Below are positions 23,998-36,364 of a stretch of DNA of 64,000 nucleotides, one piece after another. Numbering within the stretch: the first letter of the stretch is position 1; each line of letters starts with the position of its first letter. Under the pieces are notes generated by a model. That model was given only the letters and a program-made list of their open reading frames with translations. It made no database searches and was not told the DNA's origin. The DNA is from Strix aluco. Taxonomy: Eukaryota; Chordata; Aves; Strigiformes; Strigidae. Made by a program: the position numbers and the translations under genes. The stretch is taken from positions 137,752,841 to 137,816,840 of the forward strand of contig NC_133932.1 of the NCBI RefSeq assembly GCF_031877795.1, in the 5' to 3' direction.

Positions 23998-24255
23998 AGG
24001 GAGGGTGCTCAGATGGGAGCGATGTCTGTCCTTGTAGAAGGAAATGGGTGGAAATCAATTTTAAGCATTAACATTTGTTTTGTAAGGAAGGCAAAACCTA
24101 CAATAATCCCATGCTAGCAAATTCCAAAAGTCTTATGTAAATGTGAAGCTTTTCAAAAACATCAGAAATCGTTGCTGATGCAATTATTTGGAGTGACCTA
24201 TCACAGGGAGATCGTTGCTAACAGGATTGCACTATATTAATGTAAATCAACTATA
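23998..24255. other. Intergenic, nothing recognised
   Basis: The stretch is AT-rich and unique, with no gene. Confidence 0.4.
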
Positions 24256-24860
24256 ATCCTGGTTTTGGCTGGGGTAGAGTTAATTTTCTTCCTGGTAGCT
24301 GTGCTGAATTTCGGATTTAGTGTGAGAATAATGTTGGTAACACTCTGATGTTTTAGTCGTTGTTAGGTGGTGTGTATCCTGAGGTCAGGATTTTTCAGCT
24401 CCCCATGTTTTGCCAGCGAGCCGGTGCACAAGAAGCTGGGAGGGAAAGAAGCATGGCCAGGAGAGCTGACCTGAACTAGCCAAAGGGATATTCCATACCA
24501 CAGAACATCCTGCCCAGTATAGAAACTGGGGGGGGGGGGGGTTGGCCAGGAGGGGCCGATCGCTGCTTGGGCATCGGTTGGTGGGTGGTGGGTGACTGCA
24601 TTGTGCACCCCTTGGCTTGACTGGGTTTTATTTCTCTCTATTATATTCCTTTTCATTACTATTTTCATTACTATTATTATTATTATATTTTATTATTGTT
24701 ATTATTATATTTTAGTTTAGTTTCATTATTAAACCGATCTTATCTCAACCCACGAGTTTTACTCTTTTTCCCGATTCCCCTCCCCATCGCAGTGGGAGGG
24801 GGGAGGCGTGAGCGAGCAGCTGCGCGGTGCTGGGTGACTGGCTGGGGTTAAACCACAACA
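24256..24860 (+). mobile_element. Solo LTR of an avian endogenous retrovirus
   Basis: About 600 bases run from 'tggttttggctggggtagag' to the terminal 'ctggggttaaaccacaaca'. Inside are 'aagggatattccataccaca', a poly(G) run, and 'ttatctcaacccacgagttt' near the 3' end, all known from a common bird retroviral LTR. No internal viral genes lie beside it, so it is a solo LTR fossil of moderate age. Its class is not certain; an ERVL-like origin is likely. Confidence 0.8.
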
Positions 24861-25799
24861 TATCCCCATAAACAGGCAAACCCGTTTTACAGAACCACTG
24901 CTCTATGTCTGAAAAATGTCGGCAGCATGACGAGGTGAAGGTCAGATGACCCAAACTCAGGTTATGAAACTCAAGCACGTTACGGACCTCTGCTCTATTT
25001 TTGGTGCAAACTGAAGGGCACTAATGGATGGAGAGGAGAGCTCTGACCTGGCCTGGCATTTCTTGGAGCTCTCTATCTTCCGGAGCAGCCCTGACTATCG
25101 TGGCCACCCACGAGGAGCCTTGGGCTTTGCTATCTCTCCGTGACCTGGATACCGGCGGGGAAGCAGGAGGGGGACCCCCAGGAAGAGAACATGTGCTTCT
25201 GCTGAAGCAAAGCAGATGTTAGGCTGCAGACAAAATGGGAAATGAGTATTTTTTGGCACCATTTCAGTAGAATACTTAAATTTCAACTCAGTTCATCCTT
25301 TTTCTTCAGATAAAACATAAGTAGCTTTTCAAGGACCGCAGGCAAGAGGCAGGGGAAGCCAAAGGAGGAGAGATAGGACTGCTGTTCATCTACCAGCCGG
25401 TCTCAGAGCACCCAATTCATAAAGCAGGGCTGCACCATTTCTTGTGACTGACTGCTCTGGTGAGGTAGAACCCCCATTTTTCTGCAGGCTCCACGAAAAA
25501 TGTTGTTTTCATTTTCATTAAGAGCATGGAGCTGCCCTCATGACGAATGTCCATCCATTCCACCAGGCTGTCTCCTCCGGTGGCAATGGGAGACCTTTTC
25601 TAAGATGGGGTTTTCTTAAGTAAGAGATGACAGCAGGGGATCATTGCTGGTCAGATACGTGACTGGCTGACTCATAGAGCTCCTTGTGACCCACGGGATG
25701 TCTGCACACAAGCCATCACCTAATATCAGACACTCGGCACCAACAGCTTAGACTCCTCCTCTAGGATTCCCTTCTCTGCAAACAAAGCAAGCTGCCTGT
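24861..25799. other. Intergenic, no gene seen
   Basis: No recognised gene or repeat. Confidence 0.4.
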
Positions 25800-26286
25800 G
25801 ACATCTGGATCTGGGCTGGAGCGAGTGCAGAGGAGGGCAACGAAGCTGGGGAAGGGCCTGGAGAATAAATCCTGTGAGGAGCGATTGAAGGAGCTGGGAC
25901 TGTTCAGTGTGAGGAGGAGAAGGTGAGGGGAGACCTCATCACTCTCTACAGCTCCCTGAAAGGACGTTGTAGAGAGGTTGGTGCTGGTCTCTTCTCCCAG
26001 GGAATTAGTGACAGAACAAGAGGGAACGGCTTTAAACTGCAACAGGGGAGGTTCAGACTGGGCATGAGGGAAAAATGTTTCCCAGCAAGAGTGGTCAGAG
26101 AGTGGAATAGGCTGCCCAGGGAGGGGGTGGAGTCCCCCTCCCTGGGTGTGTTTAAGGGCCGTTTGGATGAGCTGTTGGGGGATGTGGGGTAGGGGAGAAC
26201 TTTGTAGAGTTGGGCTGAGGGTTGGACTCGATGATCCCGAGGGGCTTTTCCAACCTGAATGATTCTGAGTTTCTGTGATTCTGTGA
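25800..26286 (+). mobile_element. CR1 LINE, about 490-bp 3' copy
   Basis: The + strand reads as sense CR1: 'gctggagcgagtgcagagga', 'gaagctggggaagggcctgg', 'gagcgattgaaggagctggg', 'ggagacctcatcactctcta', 'agtggaataggctgcccagg', and the tail 'gactcgatgatcccgagggg' then 'ttttccaacctgaatgattc'. It is well preserved, the same young subfamily as the copies at 29171 and 44535. Confidence 0.95.
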
Positions 26287-28353
26287 AAGCCGAGGGGGTC
26301 TGTCCCCAAACCAGGGACACAGCCACTTTCACGGGTTGGGGATGCACAATTTCAGGGTGGTGCTTTGAAACCCAAGGGCAACAGATGGTCCCATTGCTGA
26401 AAAAGGCCAAACCTGAATGTTTTGGTGGGCAGCCCAGTGTTTTCAGGCATTTCATCTCCTGATGATGGTACCTGAGGCCACAGGAAAGGGGCACCTCGCC
26501 ACCATCACTCTCTCCCCTTGGTAGGTTCACGTCTGACCTTCCCACCCCTACAGAGGGTCTCCCAGGAAAGTTTCCTCCTCTCTGGCATCTCCTTGTTGAA
26601 ACCAGAAGCCAACACCACATTTCAGTCCCACTTTGACTTCACACCTAGTTTCTAGCCTTATTTAGCTCCTGGTGCTAACCCAAAGCATTTCCACAGTAGC
26701 CTCCCACTTGACACTGGCATTCACTCTTAATAGTATATTTGCATCATCTCCTTTGAGATCGTAGAGCAACAACAACAACAAAAAAAGCAGCAGAAGTATC
26801 CAGTGAGCCTGGGAGCCCTGGGGGATTTCGTGGAGTGGCTCTATGAAGATGTGTTCACTGGCAGCCTGGAGACAAGATCTCAGGCGGCTCATATTTGGGT
26901 ATTGCTCTATATTTAAGGCAAAGTGATCTGCTTTTTCTGGGCTGCTTTTGACATGTCAGCTGTTAGATAATTTCAGAGAACTTTGTCGGTGTTACTGTAA
27001 TATTCGCGTTCAAGAGATTATTAGTTTTAAAGGGAGGGTGCCCACGTCATGAAGAGCTTGTTACCCTCAGACCCTTCTCACGTCATGAGGGCAGTTTATC
27101 GCACCGGGGTGGGCATCGGGGTGCGACAAACTGCCTGTTCCCCAGGGTGATTGGTGGGGTCCAGACAACCAGCGGAGATGCTGCGCAGCAGGCACCTGCG
27201 CCCAGGTGAGGGGACAGTCCCCCATAAGGAGGGACAATCCCTGCCTGTGGTACAGCTTGGCAAGGTGGGTAAGTAGGACTCAGATCTTCTCTTCTCAGCG
27301 TGCAGAAGCAGTTCCTGTACACCACGGGGAGCTGCCAGAGCTCTCCTCCCTGCGACAGGGTGATTTGGCTATTGTTTGCTCCATTTGTGCTGGAAAACAG
27401 CACTTGCGTTCATAGGCACGAGAATATCCAAGTCTGAAATCCTTCGCTCTTGTGCTAGCAGATGTTAACAAGGCTGCTTTTTTGGCAGCGCGCGGGTGAA
27501 TGCTTGTTGGCTGAATCCTGCAAAATGTTGCTGCACTATCTGAGTTCTCAGCTGTGCCCAGCTCTCAAAGATACAGAAATCACTTGGTGCAAAGGCACTC
27601 ATATCAGGTCTTTGCTGTCAAGGTTATTTTTAGGGGAGGAAAAGATCAAGTCTGATATTCGTTCACAGAAAGGAAGAAAATAGAGGTGCAAAGAATTTTA
27701 TTTAAAAAAAAAGTTCTAAAATGAGGATGAAGCTCACAACCAGCAGAGAGGATGTACTCTGCAACACCTGCACAGAAGGGATATGGGAATCTCATTTATA
27801 AAGCCCTGGAAGGCACCCTCAGACATCTGGCTGAGGGAGTCACCCAGCAGTGTTAGAGCGCGGGTCTGGGTATCTGCACGCTGCCCCTTCCCTTGCTCTT
27901 CTACAGGACAAGGAAAAGCCAGAGCAAGGGCCGGTGAACTCCGTCCTTGACTCCCAAGTCCAGAGATGGGCTTTCTGTACAAGATCCAGGTCTGCTTCCC
28001 CCCTTCATCCAGGATTCTGCCTCTCAAGTCTTTTTGCCCTCTGGTGCAACACAGTCAATGCAGTATCACATCCCCCAGTCCAGGAAACAGCTCCTGTGTC
28101 CTGGCACAGAGAAGCCCACAGCTGAGCCATCAGCTAGGTGCTGTGTGCCTCCATCTCCGTAAGCTTCTGGGAGCTGCAGTTCTCCATGCCAAGAACTGCT
28201 TACAAAGCTAAAATGCCCTCTTGCTGTCTCAGCAAACTCAGAAGTCTGGATCCCCATCACTGCAGCGAGAGACACGTGAAGGAAGCTTTGCTTTAAGGAA
28301 CGATTTCTGTGATTTTCTGTGTATCATTTCACAATTTCTGTGAATTCTTTTGT
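26287..28353. other. Intergenic, no gene seen
   Basis: No gene was recognised. The end of the stretch leads into a splice acceptor-like 'tgaattcttttgtag' before the next receptor relic. Confidence 0.4.
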
Positions 28354-28411
28354 AGGATGAGTGGGATCTGCTGCTTGATCTCTGACAGGAAGAAGGTGCT
28401 GCACTAGGAAA

Positions 28412-29530
28412 ATGACCAACAGTAGCTTCCTTAGACCTTCTACCTTCCTTCTAACAGGAATCCCAGGAATGGGAAGTGGGACTGTGTGGATCACCATCCC
28501 TTTCTGCTGCACGTATGTTGTTTCCATCCTGGGAATCAGTGCAATCGCCTTTGTCGTCAAAGCAGACCACAGCCTCCATGAGCCCATGTCCCTCTTCCTG
28601 TGCATGCTGGCTGCAGCAGAGCTTGGCGTGTCTCTGGCTACGCTCCCCACGGTGCTGAGCGTGCTGCTCTTCGGTTTACGGGAGATCAGGTTTGACGCCT
28701 GCCTCACCCAGATGTTCTTCATTCACTGCTTCTCCATTCTGGACTCTGGGGTGCTGTGGGCCATGGCCTTCGACCACTTCATGGCCATCCACAACCCCTT
28801 GCGGTACGCCTCCATCCTGACCACCCCCCAGCATCAGTGGCATCGGGCTGGGGCTCGCAGTGAGGAGCATTGGCCTCCTGCTCCCCTTGCTGATACTTCT
28901 GAAGAAACCGTCCTTCTGCAGGGCCCACGTGCTGGCTCATGCCTTCTGTTTGCACCCCAACTTACTCCAGCTGCCCTGCGCAGATATCAAGGTGAATAGC
29001 ATGTATGGCTTATTTATTGTCATGGTCACTTCTGGACTAGACTTGCTGTTTATCATCCTGTCCTATGTCATGATTGTTAAGACTATGCTGAGTATCGCAT
29101 CCAAGGAGGAGCGTCTCAAGGCCCTGAACACCTGCGTCTCTCATATCTGTGCTGTTCTGATTTATTATTTTGGTCAGAGAGTGGAATAGGCTGCCCAGGG
29201 AGGGGGTGGAGTCCCCACCCCTGGGTGTGTTTAAGGGCCGTTTGGATGAGCTGTGGGGGGATGTGGGGTAGGGGAGAACTTTGTAGAGTCAGGCTGAGGG
29301 TTGGACTCGATGATCCCGATGGGCTTTTCCAACCTGCAGGATTCGGTGATTCTGTGATTATATCCCCATGATTGGCTTGTCCATGGTGTACAGGTTTGGG
29401 AAACCTGCTTCTCCTCTGATTCATGTCCTCATGGCCAATATCTACCTCCTTGTACCCCATTATTTACAGTGTAAAAACCAAACAGATCCGCAGAGGGATG
29501 CCCAAACTTCTCACCCCAAGAAGCTGCTGA
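28412..29530 (+). pseudogene. OR51-type olfactory receptor pseudogene split by a CR1
   Basis: The start (MTNSSFLRPSTFLLTGIPG) and the first five or so helices read in one frame to about 28830, with a GIPG motif, MAFDHFMAIHNPLRY in place of DRY, and ILTTP. A frameshift in the Pro-rich spot after ILTT moves the reading to another frame, from about 28850 to 29170 (RSIGLLLPLLI, PCADIKVNSMYG, KALNTCVSHICAVL). A CR1 then interrupts TM6 at about 29171-29357. The gene resumes as [14 protein letters not shown] and MANIYLLVP, loses about 14 bases before [10 protein letters not shown], and ends at a stop at 29528-29530. A splice acceptor-like AG at 28354-28355 precedes the start, as in the intact neighbours. 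The relatively clean frames suggest that loss of function was not very ancient. Confidence 0.93.
29171..29357 (+). mobile_element. CR1 3' copy inserted in a receptor pseudogene
   Basis: About 187 bases of sense CR1 from 'ggtcagagagtggaataggc' to the tail 'ttttccaacctgcaggattc' then 'ggtgattctgtgatta'. It sits between the codons for CAVLIYY and IPMIGLS. It belongs to the same subfamily as 25800-26286. A short T/A-rich target repeat may flank it ('gatttatta' before, 'gattata' after), but the boundary is not exact. Confidence 0.93.
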
Positions 29531-31379
29531 TGTAGGACACAGTTTTGCCTATGGTAGAACAGCTGGTGTATAATAGTTTCGATACTGCATCCTCTCATCC
29601 ATTTGACTGCTGAGGATCCTGAACCTTTAAGCTCTTCTTGTGCAGCAGATGAAGTAGATACCCCTTTTCTAGGCCCGCAGCATTTTCTTTGCTGCATGAA
29701 GGGGTGTTGCAGTCTCTACGGTCTCCTGTACATTCCTGGTCAATAATGCAGCAGCTGTAACTGATTGAGGTTCCAAAGCTAATGGCCTTTCTTTTCAGAC
29801 AAGGAGGACATAGCAATGGACATGTGGGGGTAAGAGTTTCCCACCTTCACCATGGCACTGGGTCAGCTGGACCCAGAGCTCCTGCCAGAACAAGGGAGTT
29901 GATCCTCCTGGCCAGCACCACCTGGACATGTATCTGCAGGGAAGATCTAACACTTCCTAGATGTGCTCAGCCACATGGTCTCTAGTGTGTCAGAGCGCAC
30001 TAGAGCACAGATCTACCTATGTGCAACAGCTGTTTATTCAAGTCTTTTACACCTGCAGCCAGACTTGCTAAGACCATGAGGTGTCTAAGGACCTGGGCAA
30101 AGCCTTCTTGCTCCAGCCAGGTGACATTTCCAGCAGGACAAGACATGTCCAAAAGCTGTGACTGGTGCTGCGGGAGCTGAAGTCACCATGCGTTTCCCTT
30201 CCCAGGGATGGTGACCAGCCCGCCCTGGGGTGTTGCAGACTCACAGCATCGGGGGTGGTTCATCTGCTCTGCCTGGACCAGCCACTTCATGGTGGCAGCA
30301 CCGGGCTCACAATACCATCAGGTCGCAATGGGAGCAGAATTATATGCGAAAAGGGTTCAGGTCAGATCCCCAGCTGAGTGGGTCCAGCTCAGCCACAGCA
30401 GCTCCACCCTCCTGTATCACAGCTCGCAGCGGGCACTCCTGAAGTGAGGTGCCTCCATGCACACTGGGTGTTTAAGCTCCTGTCACCCAGGAGGAGATCT
30501 AATCAAGGCAGGGCCTGGAGAAGAGTGGCTCAGATCACCCTAAAGCAGACAGTTTGAGTTGGTTTTACCCCAGAATATTCTGCCTGCTCCCCATACCTCC
30601 CTCTGCTTTGATGTCCATTTATTTGAATAGGATTGCTTTGGCACAAGCTTCAAAAGCAGAGGGGCGAAGCAGCGCTGCGCACTTAAAGCAAAACCAAATC
30701 ACGGGTAGCAGCGCTGATGGCAGCCCTGCTGTGCACAGAAGGTCATTGCCTTCCCCACGGGTCTGCAGCATCCACCAGCCCAGGAGGGGCTAAGAAGGGC
30801 CAGAATAAATCCTGCCTCCTTTTTTTCCCTCACATAAAGCTGTCATTACTGAGAACAACCAAGCAACGTTGGTATTTACTGAAGCCTAAATGGGCACATG
30901 AACACCCAAGGGAAATTACAGAAAAATAACAAAAAATACCTTACGTATTCCAAGGCAGACTGAGAACTGCGTGGCTGTTGGTGCTTTACAGGTTACCTGA
31001 TAAGATCTCACTGGGGTGACCCAAACAACAGAAGCCGCCTTCCTCAGGCTGAGCCCCCCTCCTTGGGCTTCAGGGCTGAGTGCCGGGTGTGACAAACCTT
31101 CATGCGGTTTCCCTGTCCCCCACGGCAGCCCAGGAGACCTGTCAACAGATATATTACATATCCCCACCACCATGCAGCCTCTTCAGACTCCGTGCTTTGA
31201 GAGCCACTTCTGTGGGCCTCATGTTCCAAACAACATCCTACCCCGTTCAGGTGTTACCACGTCTCGTAGTGGTTGTGTGTGTGTGTTGGGGCTGTGCTAC
31301 ACTCAAATGCTTGTTACAGCAGAAGGAAGCACACCTCCTGTGTGGAGCCAAGAATTTATTGTTGTTGCAATTAAAGTTC
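29531..31379. other. Intergenic, no gene seen
   Basis: No gene or clear repeat was recognised. Confidence 0.4.
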
Positions 31380-32345
31380 TAACAATCTTATAAAAACAGA
31401 GAAGAGCATTGCTATCAGTCCAGTGGCTGACCTAGTGTCATCTGCAAGCTCTGAGAGTTCCCTGTGCCCTCCCTTGTCCAGGGCACTGATGAGAGTGCGG
31501 AATAAAACGAGTCCCAGCAGAGATCCCTTGGGGAGGCCACTGCTGACTCTCCTCTGCACTGCAAATGACCTACTCTTACCGTAACCGACTTCCATCCCTA
31601 GAAGAGGGTTTCCTCCAATCCCCCTACAAATGAATTTCATTAAAAGCATTTAGTCAAAGGCTTTTGGGCATCCGTGTGTGTTACAGCCACGGGATCTCTC
31701 CGGCTGGACCCACTCTCTCAGAAGTCCAGCAGACTTCCAGACTGCCCCTTGCAGCAGCCTGGCTGACTCTGCAAGAGCTTTACCCATATGTGTTTGCCCA
31801 TATGCTTGGTGACTTTATTCTTTATCAGAGCCTCTCCAGTCCCACCAGCCAGCAGGTCCCAGGAACCCCATGGAGCCCCTTTTGCAGGTGGAGTTGACAG
31901 GCTGATCCGCCCTGCAGCACCGTGACCATTTGCAATAGTGATGCCCCTTGCCCAGCATCGTCAGCTTCAGCCCTGAGCTCCTTCCAGACTCTCAGGTGAA
32001 TGACATCTGGTCCCGTGAGTTAGTGCTATTTAACTGACATTTCTTTGATGCAACCCCTCCTCCATATTTACTTTGAACAGATCAAGATCCTCTGATCCAT
32101 TTGCCATGACAACAGTGTGAAAGTGTAGAAGTGTAGGAATCTGATGCAGAGAATTCACTGAGCTTCTCTGCTATGGCCTGATCACCCCTGAGTCTGCTTC
32201 TCACCCTTGGCCACCAAGTGGTTGCCCTGTTTCCTAGCTGGATTCCTGCTTTTAATGCATTTAGGGTGTTCCGCTGACAGTTAGAGCATCCTTTGTAAGG
32301 TCCTCTTCCCATTAAGGTCTCTTTCTCTTAAATTCCTGCTTATGT
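31380..32345 (-). mobile_element. Ancient CR1-type LINE with reverse transcriptase remnant
   Basis: The - strand at about 31437-31545 encodes GLPKGSLLGLVLF, DKGGHRELSELADDTR, which matches the CR1 reverse transcriptase PQGS(V)LGPVLF and FADDT blocks, with the catalytic ADD at about 31437-31445. The flanking + strand phrases 'ccatatgcttggtgacttta', 'ttccagactctcaggtgaat', 'gatgcagagaattcactgag' and 'ggattcctgcttttaatgca' match antisense copies of an old amniote CR1/L3-type element. It is strongly diverged and broken. Confidence 0.7.
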
Positions 32346-32388
32346 TCGACCTGTCACCTTTTATGGGCATTTCATGTAGGCAAGATTC

Positions 32389-33325
32389 TCAGTGACTCCT
32401 GGGCTGCTGGCCATGGCCAGGCCAGGCCAGTCTTTGACACAGGAGCCTGAGGAGGCCTTTGCAAATGGGCTTGTTTTTCATGCTGTAGATGATGAGGTTC
32501 AACACAGGCGGGACACAAAGGTAGATGTTGTGGCTGAGGGGTGCAGCATTCTTCCCGTACCGGTGTATAATGGACAGGCCGACCATGGGGACGTAGAAGT
32601 TGAGGACAGCACACACGTGAGAGATGCAAGTGTTGAGGGCTTTGGTCTGCTCCTCTCTGGAGGTGGTACCCACCACGGCCTTAACGATCATGGCGTAGGA
32701 CAAGGTGATGAGCACTGCGTCTGGGGTCATGAACAGCACCAGGATTAGGACATAGAGGCTGTTCAGGTGGAGTCTGTGCATGCCAGCCGTGCAGGCAATA
32801 GGAGTGGGACAGCACGTGGGACCTACAGAATGGCAACCGTGGGAGCAGGCAGATGAGCGGGAGCAGCGTCAGAGTCACAGACCATCCCCAGCCCAATCTT
32901 TGCAATCCTGGCGCTGGTGAGGGTGAGGAGTATCTCAGCAGGCAGCAGATGGCCACATAGCGATCAAAGGCCATGGCCAGGAGCACTGAGGGCTCCATGA
33001 AGGAGAAGGCACGGATGTAGAACATCTGGGTGAGGCAGACCGGGAAGCTGCCCTCTCCAGTGCCAAACCAGAAGACGCGCAATGCTGTGGGCAAGGTGGG
33101 CAGAGCCAGGCCCAGGTCCACTGCAACCAGCACCAAAAGTAAGTAGCACAGGGGCTGGTGGAGCCTTCGATTCACTCTCACCATGAGCAGGATGGTGCCA
33201 TTTCCCAGCACTGTGACGAGATACATCAGACAGCAAGGGAAGAAAAGCCAGCGGTGGAAAGGAGCCATCCCGGGAATGCCGGTCAGCAGGGAAGCCAGGG
33301 CACAGCTGCTGTTCCTTGGGGACAT
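32389..33325 (-). pseudogene. OR51-type olfactory receptor pseudogene
   Basis: The start MSPRNSSCALASLLTGIPG lies at 33325; the frame also extends upstream to 33373. TM1 to TM5 read in one frame to about 32800 (MAFDRYVAICCLLRYSS, PFCRSHVLSHSYCLHG). A frameshift near 32780-32795 moves the rest to another frame: LNSLYVLILVLF, KALNTCISHVCAVLNFYVP, MVGLSIIHRYGK, NLIIYSMKNK. The TM7 motif has Leu for Pro (NLIIY), a few residues are missing before IYLCVPP, and sequence after ILRYSS is shortened. It runs opposite to the intact receptors and on the same strand as the globins. It is host-derived and inactive. Confidence 0.9.
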
Positions 33326-33373
33326 GCTGCTGCACGCTGACGCCCTCCCTGCCATAAAAAAGTCCCTTTTCAT

Positions 33374-35805
33374 TAGCAGTTCAAAGGTAACGCAGTATTA
33401 GATTTCGCAGGGCAATAAAAATGAACAGCCTGGTGTCTCGGTGTGCAGATCTCATTTCTTTTCTCCTCCTTGAAGATGTGCCAGGGCAGAGATGAGGACA
33501 GTGCCAGTTCAGTCCTTTCTTCTGCTTTATTTTCCCCGGGCTCCTCGCCTGTAAAGTCAATAATAACATCATTTATTGCACCAGGGCTACATCCCTCCCA
33601 GGACATTGCTGCAGCCTCTTCTCTCAGCTGCTGTAAGCAGCACTGCCATCCTTTCCCGGCACTCAGTTCTGCTTCCCTGTGGGTCCCTCTCCAGCTCCCT
33701 ACATTGGGTTTGCAGCCCTTCCCGTTGCCCCCTGGCCTTTCTCACACCCCTGCTCTCAGGCTCTGAAGCATGCAACCTCACCCCACGCACTCCCATGTGG
33801 GACACTGTGGGGGGACGATGGTCCCTCTCACCATCCTCACTCCTCTGGGCAGCCCTCCCCTTGCCCGGGGGCTGTCACAGCAGGCCTGGGATGCCCGTTG
33901 CCCCTCCAGGCTCTTGTCTGTATGTCCTTGCTCACAGGTACCAGTCTGCCCAGTCAGCTCCCTCAGCTTGCTCGCTGGATTTTCAGATTTCCATCCCTGC
34001 CCCTGTGCAGGATGCCCTGTCTGGAGCTCTGCAAACCACCACCCCTTGCCCAGCTGCTGAGTTTGGACCGTGGCATTGGCAAGTTTAGAACATTATCATT
34101 TCCCTTCACTTCACAGATTATTTACTATTCTAATTGCTGTTGCCATTACTACAGTTCTTACTGACAGCCCATCAAGCTATTCAAAGCGACACGTATTTCA
34201 GTCGATATGTGCGTTAGTAATATACACAACAACTATAATTCTTAGCAGGAGTGTGTTATTACAGCTAACAGTTATGGGTAGAATTAAGCAATGTGTACAC
34301 AAACCCAGCTCTCATTTCTTCTACAGAACTGTCAACCAAGAGCTTCCAATCCACAGCCCACAGATACCTCAGGGAAATACACTGCTGTGTGAAATACAAA
34401 GCATAAAAGAAAACCTCTGCTTAAAGGGCTTAAGCTTTGAATACAGGGATGGTAACTTTTGGGGTTGTAAGTAAAAAATATTAAAAAAAGTTATAAAATG
34501 CTCTTCTAACTTATGCTAATTTGCCTAGCTTGTCTGCTGCTCTTTCCAGGGGCTGCAGTGGCTGATGTGGAAGAAGTTGAACTTTTCCAGCCCTCAGCAC
34601 TGAAGGAATTCACGCTCCATCTGCCTGTGTAAACAGGGAACAGGGCATTGTTTAATTGGAGGGCATGCGGCTAAACTCATTAGTTTAGCCACGAAAAATG
34701 GAATGAGTCTATTTCCAAGTGCCCCAGTTCTCAGACAAAGCTCCAGACATCTGTGCCTCCACTTTCTACTTTGCTAGTTAAATAATTAGCTTGATAAGTT
34801 AAATTAGCAGACAGCTTTCCAGGGTGCTCTAATTATCTTCAACGTGAAAATATGGATTTAAGTATTTGAATCTGGGTGTACAGACTTGAACGTGCGCCTT
34901 ATCCTCATCATCTGTAAATGTGCTTTGGATGTCCCACAGAAATAAAAAAGATTGCTTTGTTCACTCTGTGCATCCTCAACTATTCTGGGCTGGGTAAATA
35001 TTCATTAAACCGGGAAAAGTCCCACCCTCCACCTGTGGAGGAGAGCATCCTGCCCCCCCAGTGCCCCTCCACAAAGCTGTTCACCTTGACTGCTCCGCAG
35101 CGAGGCTGAGGAAGGAATATTCCTGGCCTGCTCCTCCCATCCTCCTTTTATTCTTGTCCTTGTCGAGACATGTAAGCAACGTGTCTGCACACAGGGAAAG
35201 GAAGAATTTCCACAGCCCAGCTGGGTGCTGTGCCACGGGGGAGGAGTGGGCGCTCTGCCGCCAGTGGATGCTCAGTTTCTGCCCAGAAGGATGAACACGG
35301 AGCCTGTCGCCACAGCGCGATCCTGCTCGGTCGCGCCTCATCGCACCATCTGTCAGGCTCTCGCTGAATACGGACCAGAGGAACTGGTTCGCCACCTCCG
35401 AGTGTGCTCAGCACCAACCACTTCAGAGGCAGGAGCAAAACATCATCCCATCAGCAGATGGGGTATAATCTGTGTTTTGTGAAAGACCCCATGAGAAAAC
35501 ACAGCTCTTAAAGCTTGACTTCGGGGCTTTAACTCCTGTCTGAAATATGCTGTTACAGCGCTGGCTGTTACTCTCGTTAGAAATGCCCCCTCCCTCCTCC
35601 ACGACTCAGCAGTTGCATCCCTGCAGGGTCCCTGATTGCAGCAAGAGGCACCCGGGCTGTGGAAAACACCAAGAGGAGACAGTGTGATGGGGAAGAAATC
35701 AGGATAGATGATGGAGATGGGTGTGGATAGATGGAGAGGGAAACAGGCAGCCAAGGGGTGGGCTGGAATAGATGCCTGGGGGGGCGAGGTGACGGTTTTG
35801 GAGGG
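33374..35805. other. Intergenic, no gene seen
   Basis: No gene was recognised. The 170-residue frame at 33576-34088 is Pro/Ser-rich and low in information, with no domain. Confidence 0.4.
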
Positions 35806-36132
35806 TGTGCTGATTTTGACTGGGATAGAGTTAATTTTCTTCATACTAGCTCATAAGCTGTAGTGGATTTGTGACCAAAACAGTGCTGAGAAAACACTGA
35901 TGTTCGATTTATTTCTGAACAGCACTTACACAGCACCAGGGTCTCTTCTGTTGCTCACCCTGCCCCACCAGCGAGTAGGCTGGAGGTACACAGGGACTTG
36001 AGAGGGGACACAGCCAGGACCCTGGCTGAGCAAAGACGTGTTCCATACCACATGGCATCGTGCTCAGTAACAAAACTGGGGCAAGGAGGAAGGGGGGGCA
36101 TTTGCTGAACATCGGTGGGGTTAAACCCAACA
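35806..36132 (+). mobile_element. Partial solo LTR of the same retroviral family
   Basis: It starts with 'tgtgctgattttgactggga' followed by 'tagagttaattttcttcata', and ends with 'ggtggggttaaacccaaca', as in the LTR at 24256-24860. It keeps 'ttccataccacatggcatcg'. It is a shorter, incomplete copy with no viral genes beside it, of moderate to old age. Confidence 0.78.
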
Positions 36133-36138
36133 GAAGAA

Positions 36139-36364
36139 GATGAATGGATGGATGGATGGATGGATGGATGGATGGATGGATGGATGATGGATGGATGATG
36201 GATGGGTGAATGGATGGATGGATGGATGGAGGATGGATGGATGGGTGAGTGGATGGATGGATGACAGATGGATGGATGGATGGATGGATGGATGGATGGA
36301 GGATGGATGGATGGATGGATGGATGGATGGATGACAGATGGATGGATGGATGGATGGATGGATA
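36139..36364. repeat. (GGAT)n tetranucleotide microsatellite
   Basis: About 225 bases of GGAT units, interrupted by GACAGA and GGAGGATGG variants about 69 bases apart, which shows a weak higher-order repeat. It begins a few bases after the LTR end. Confidence 0.97.
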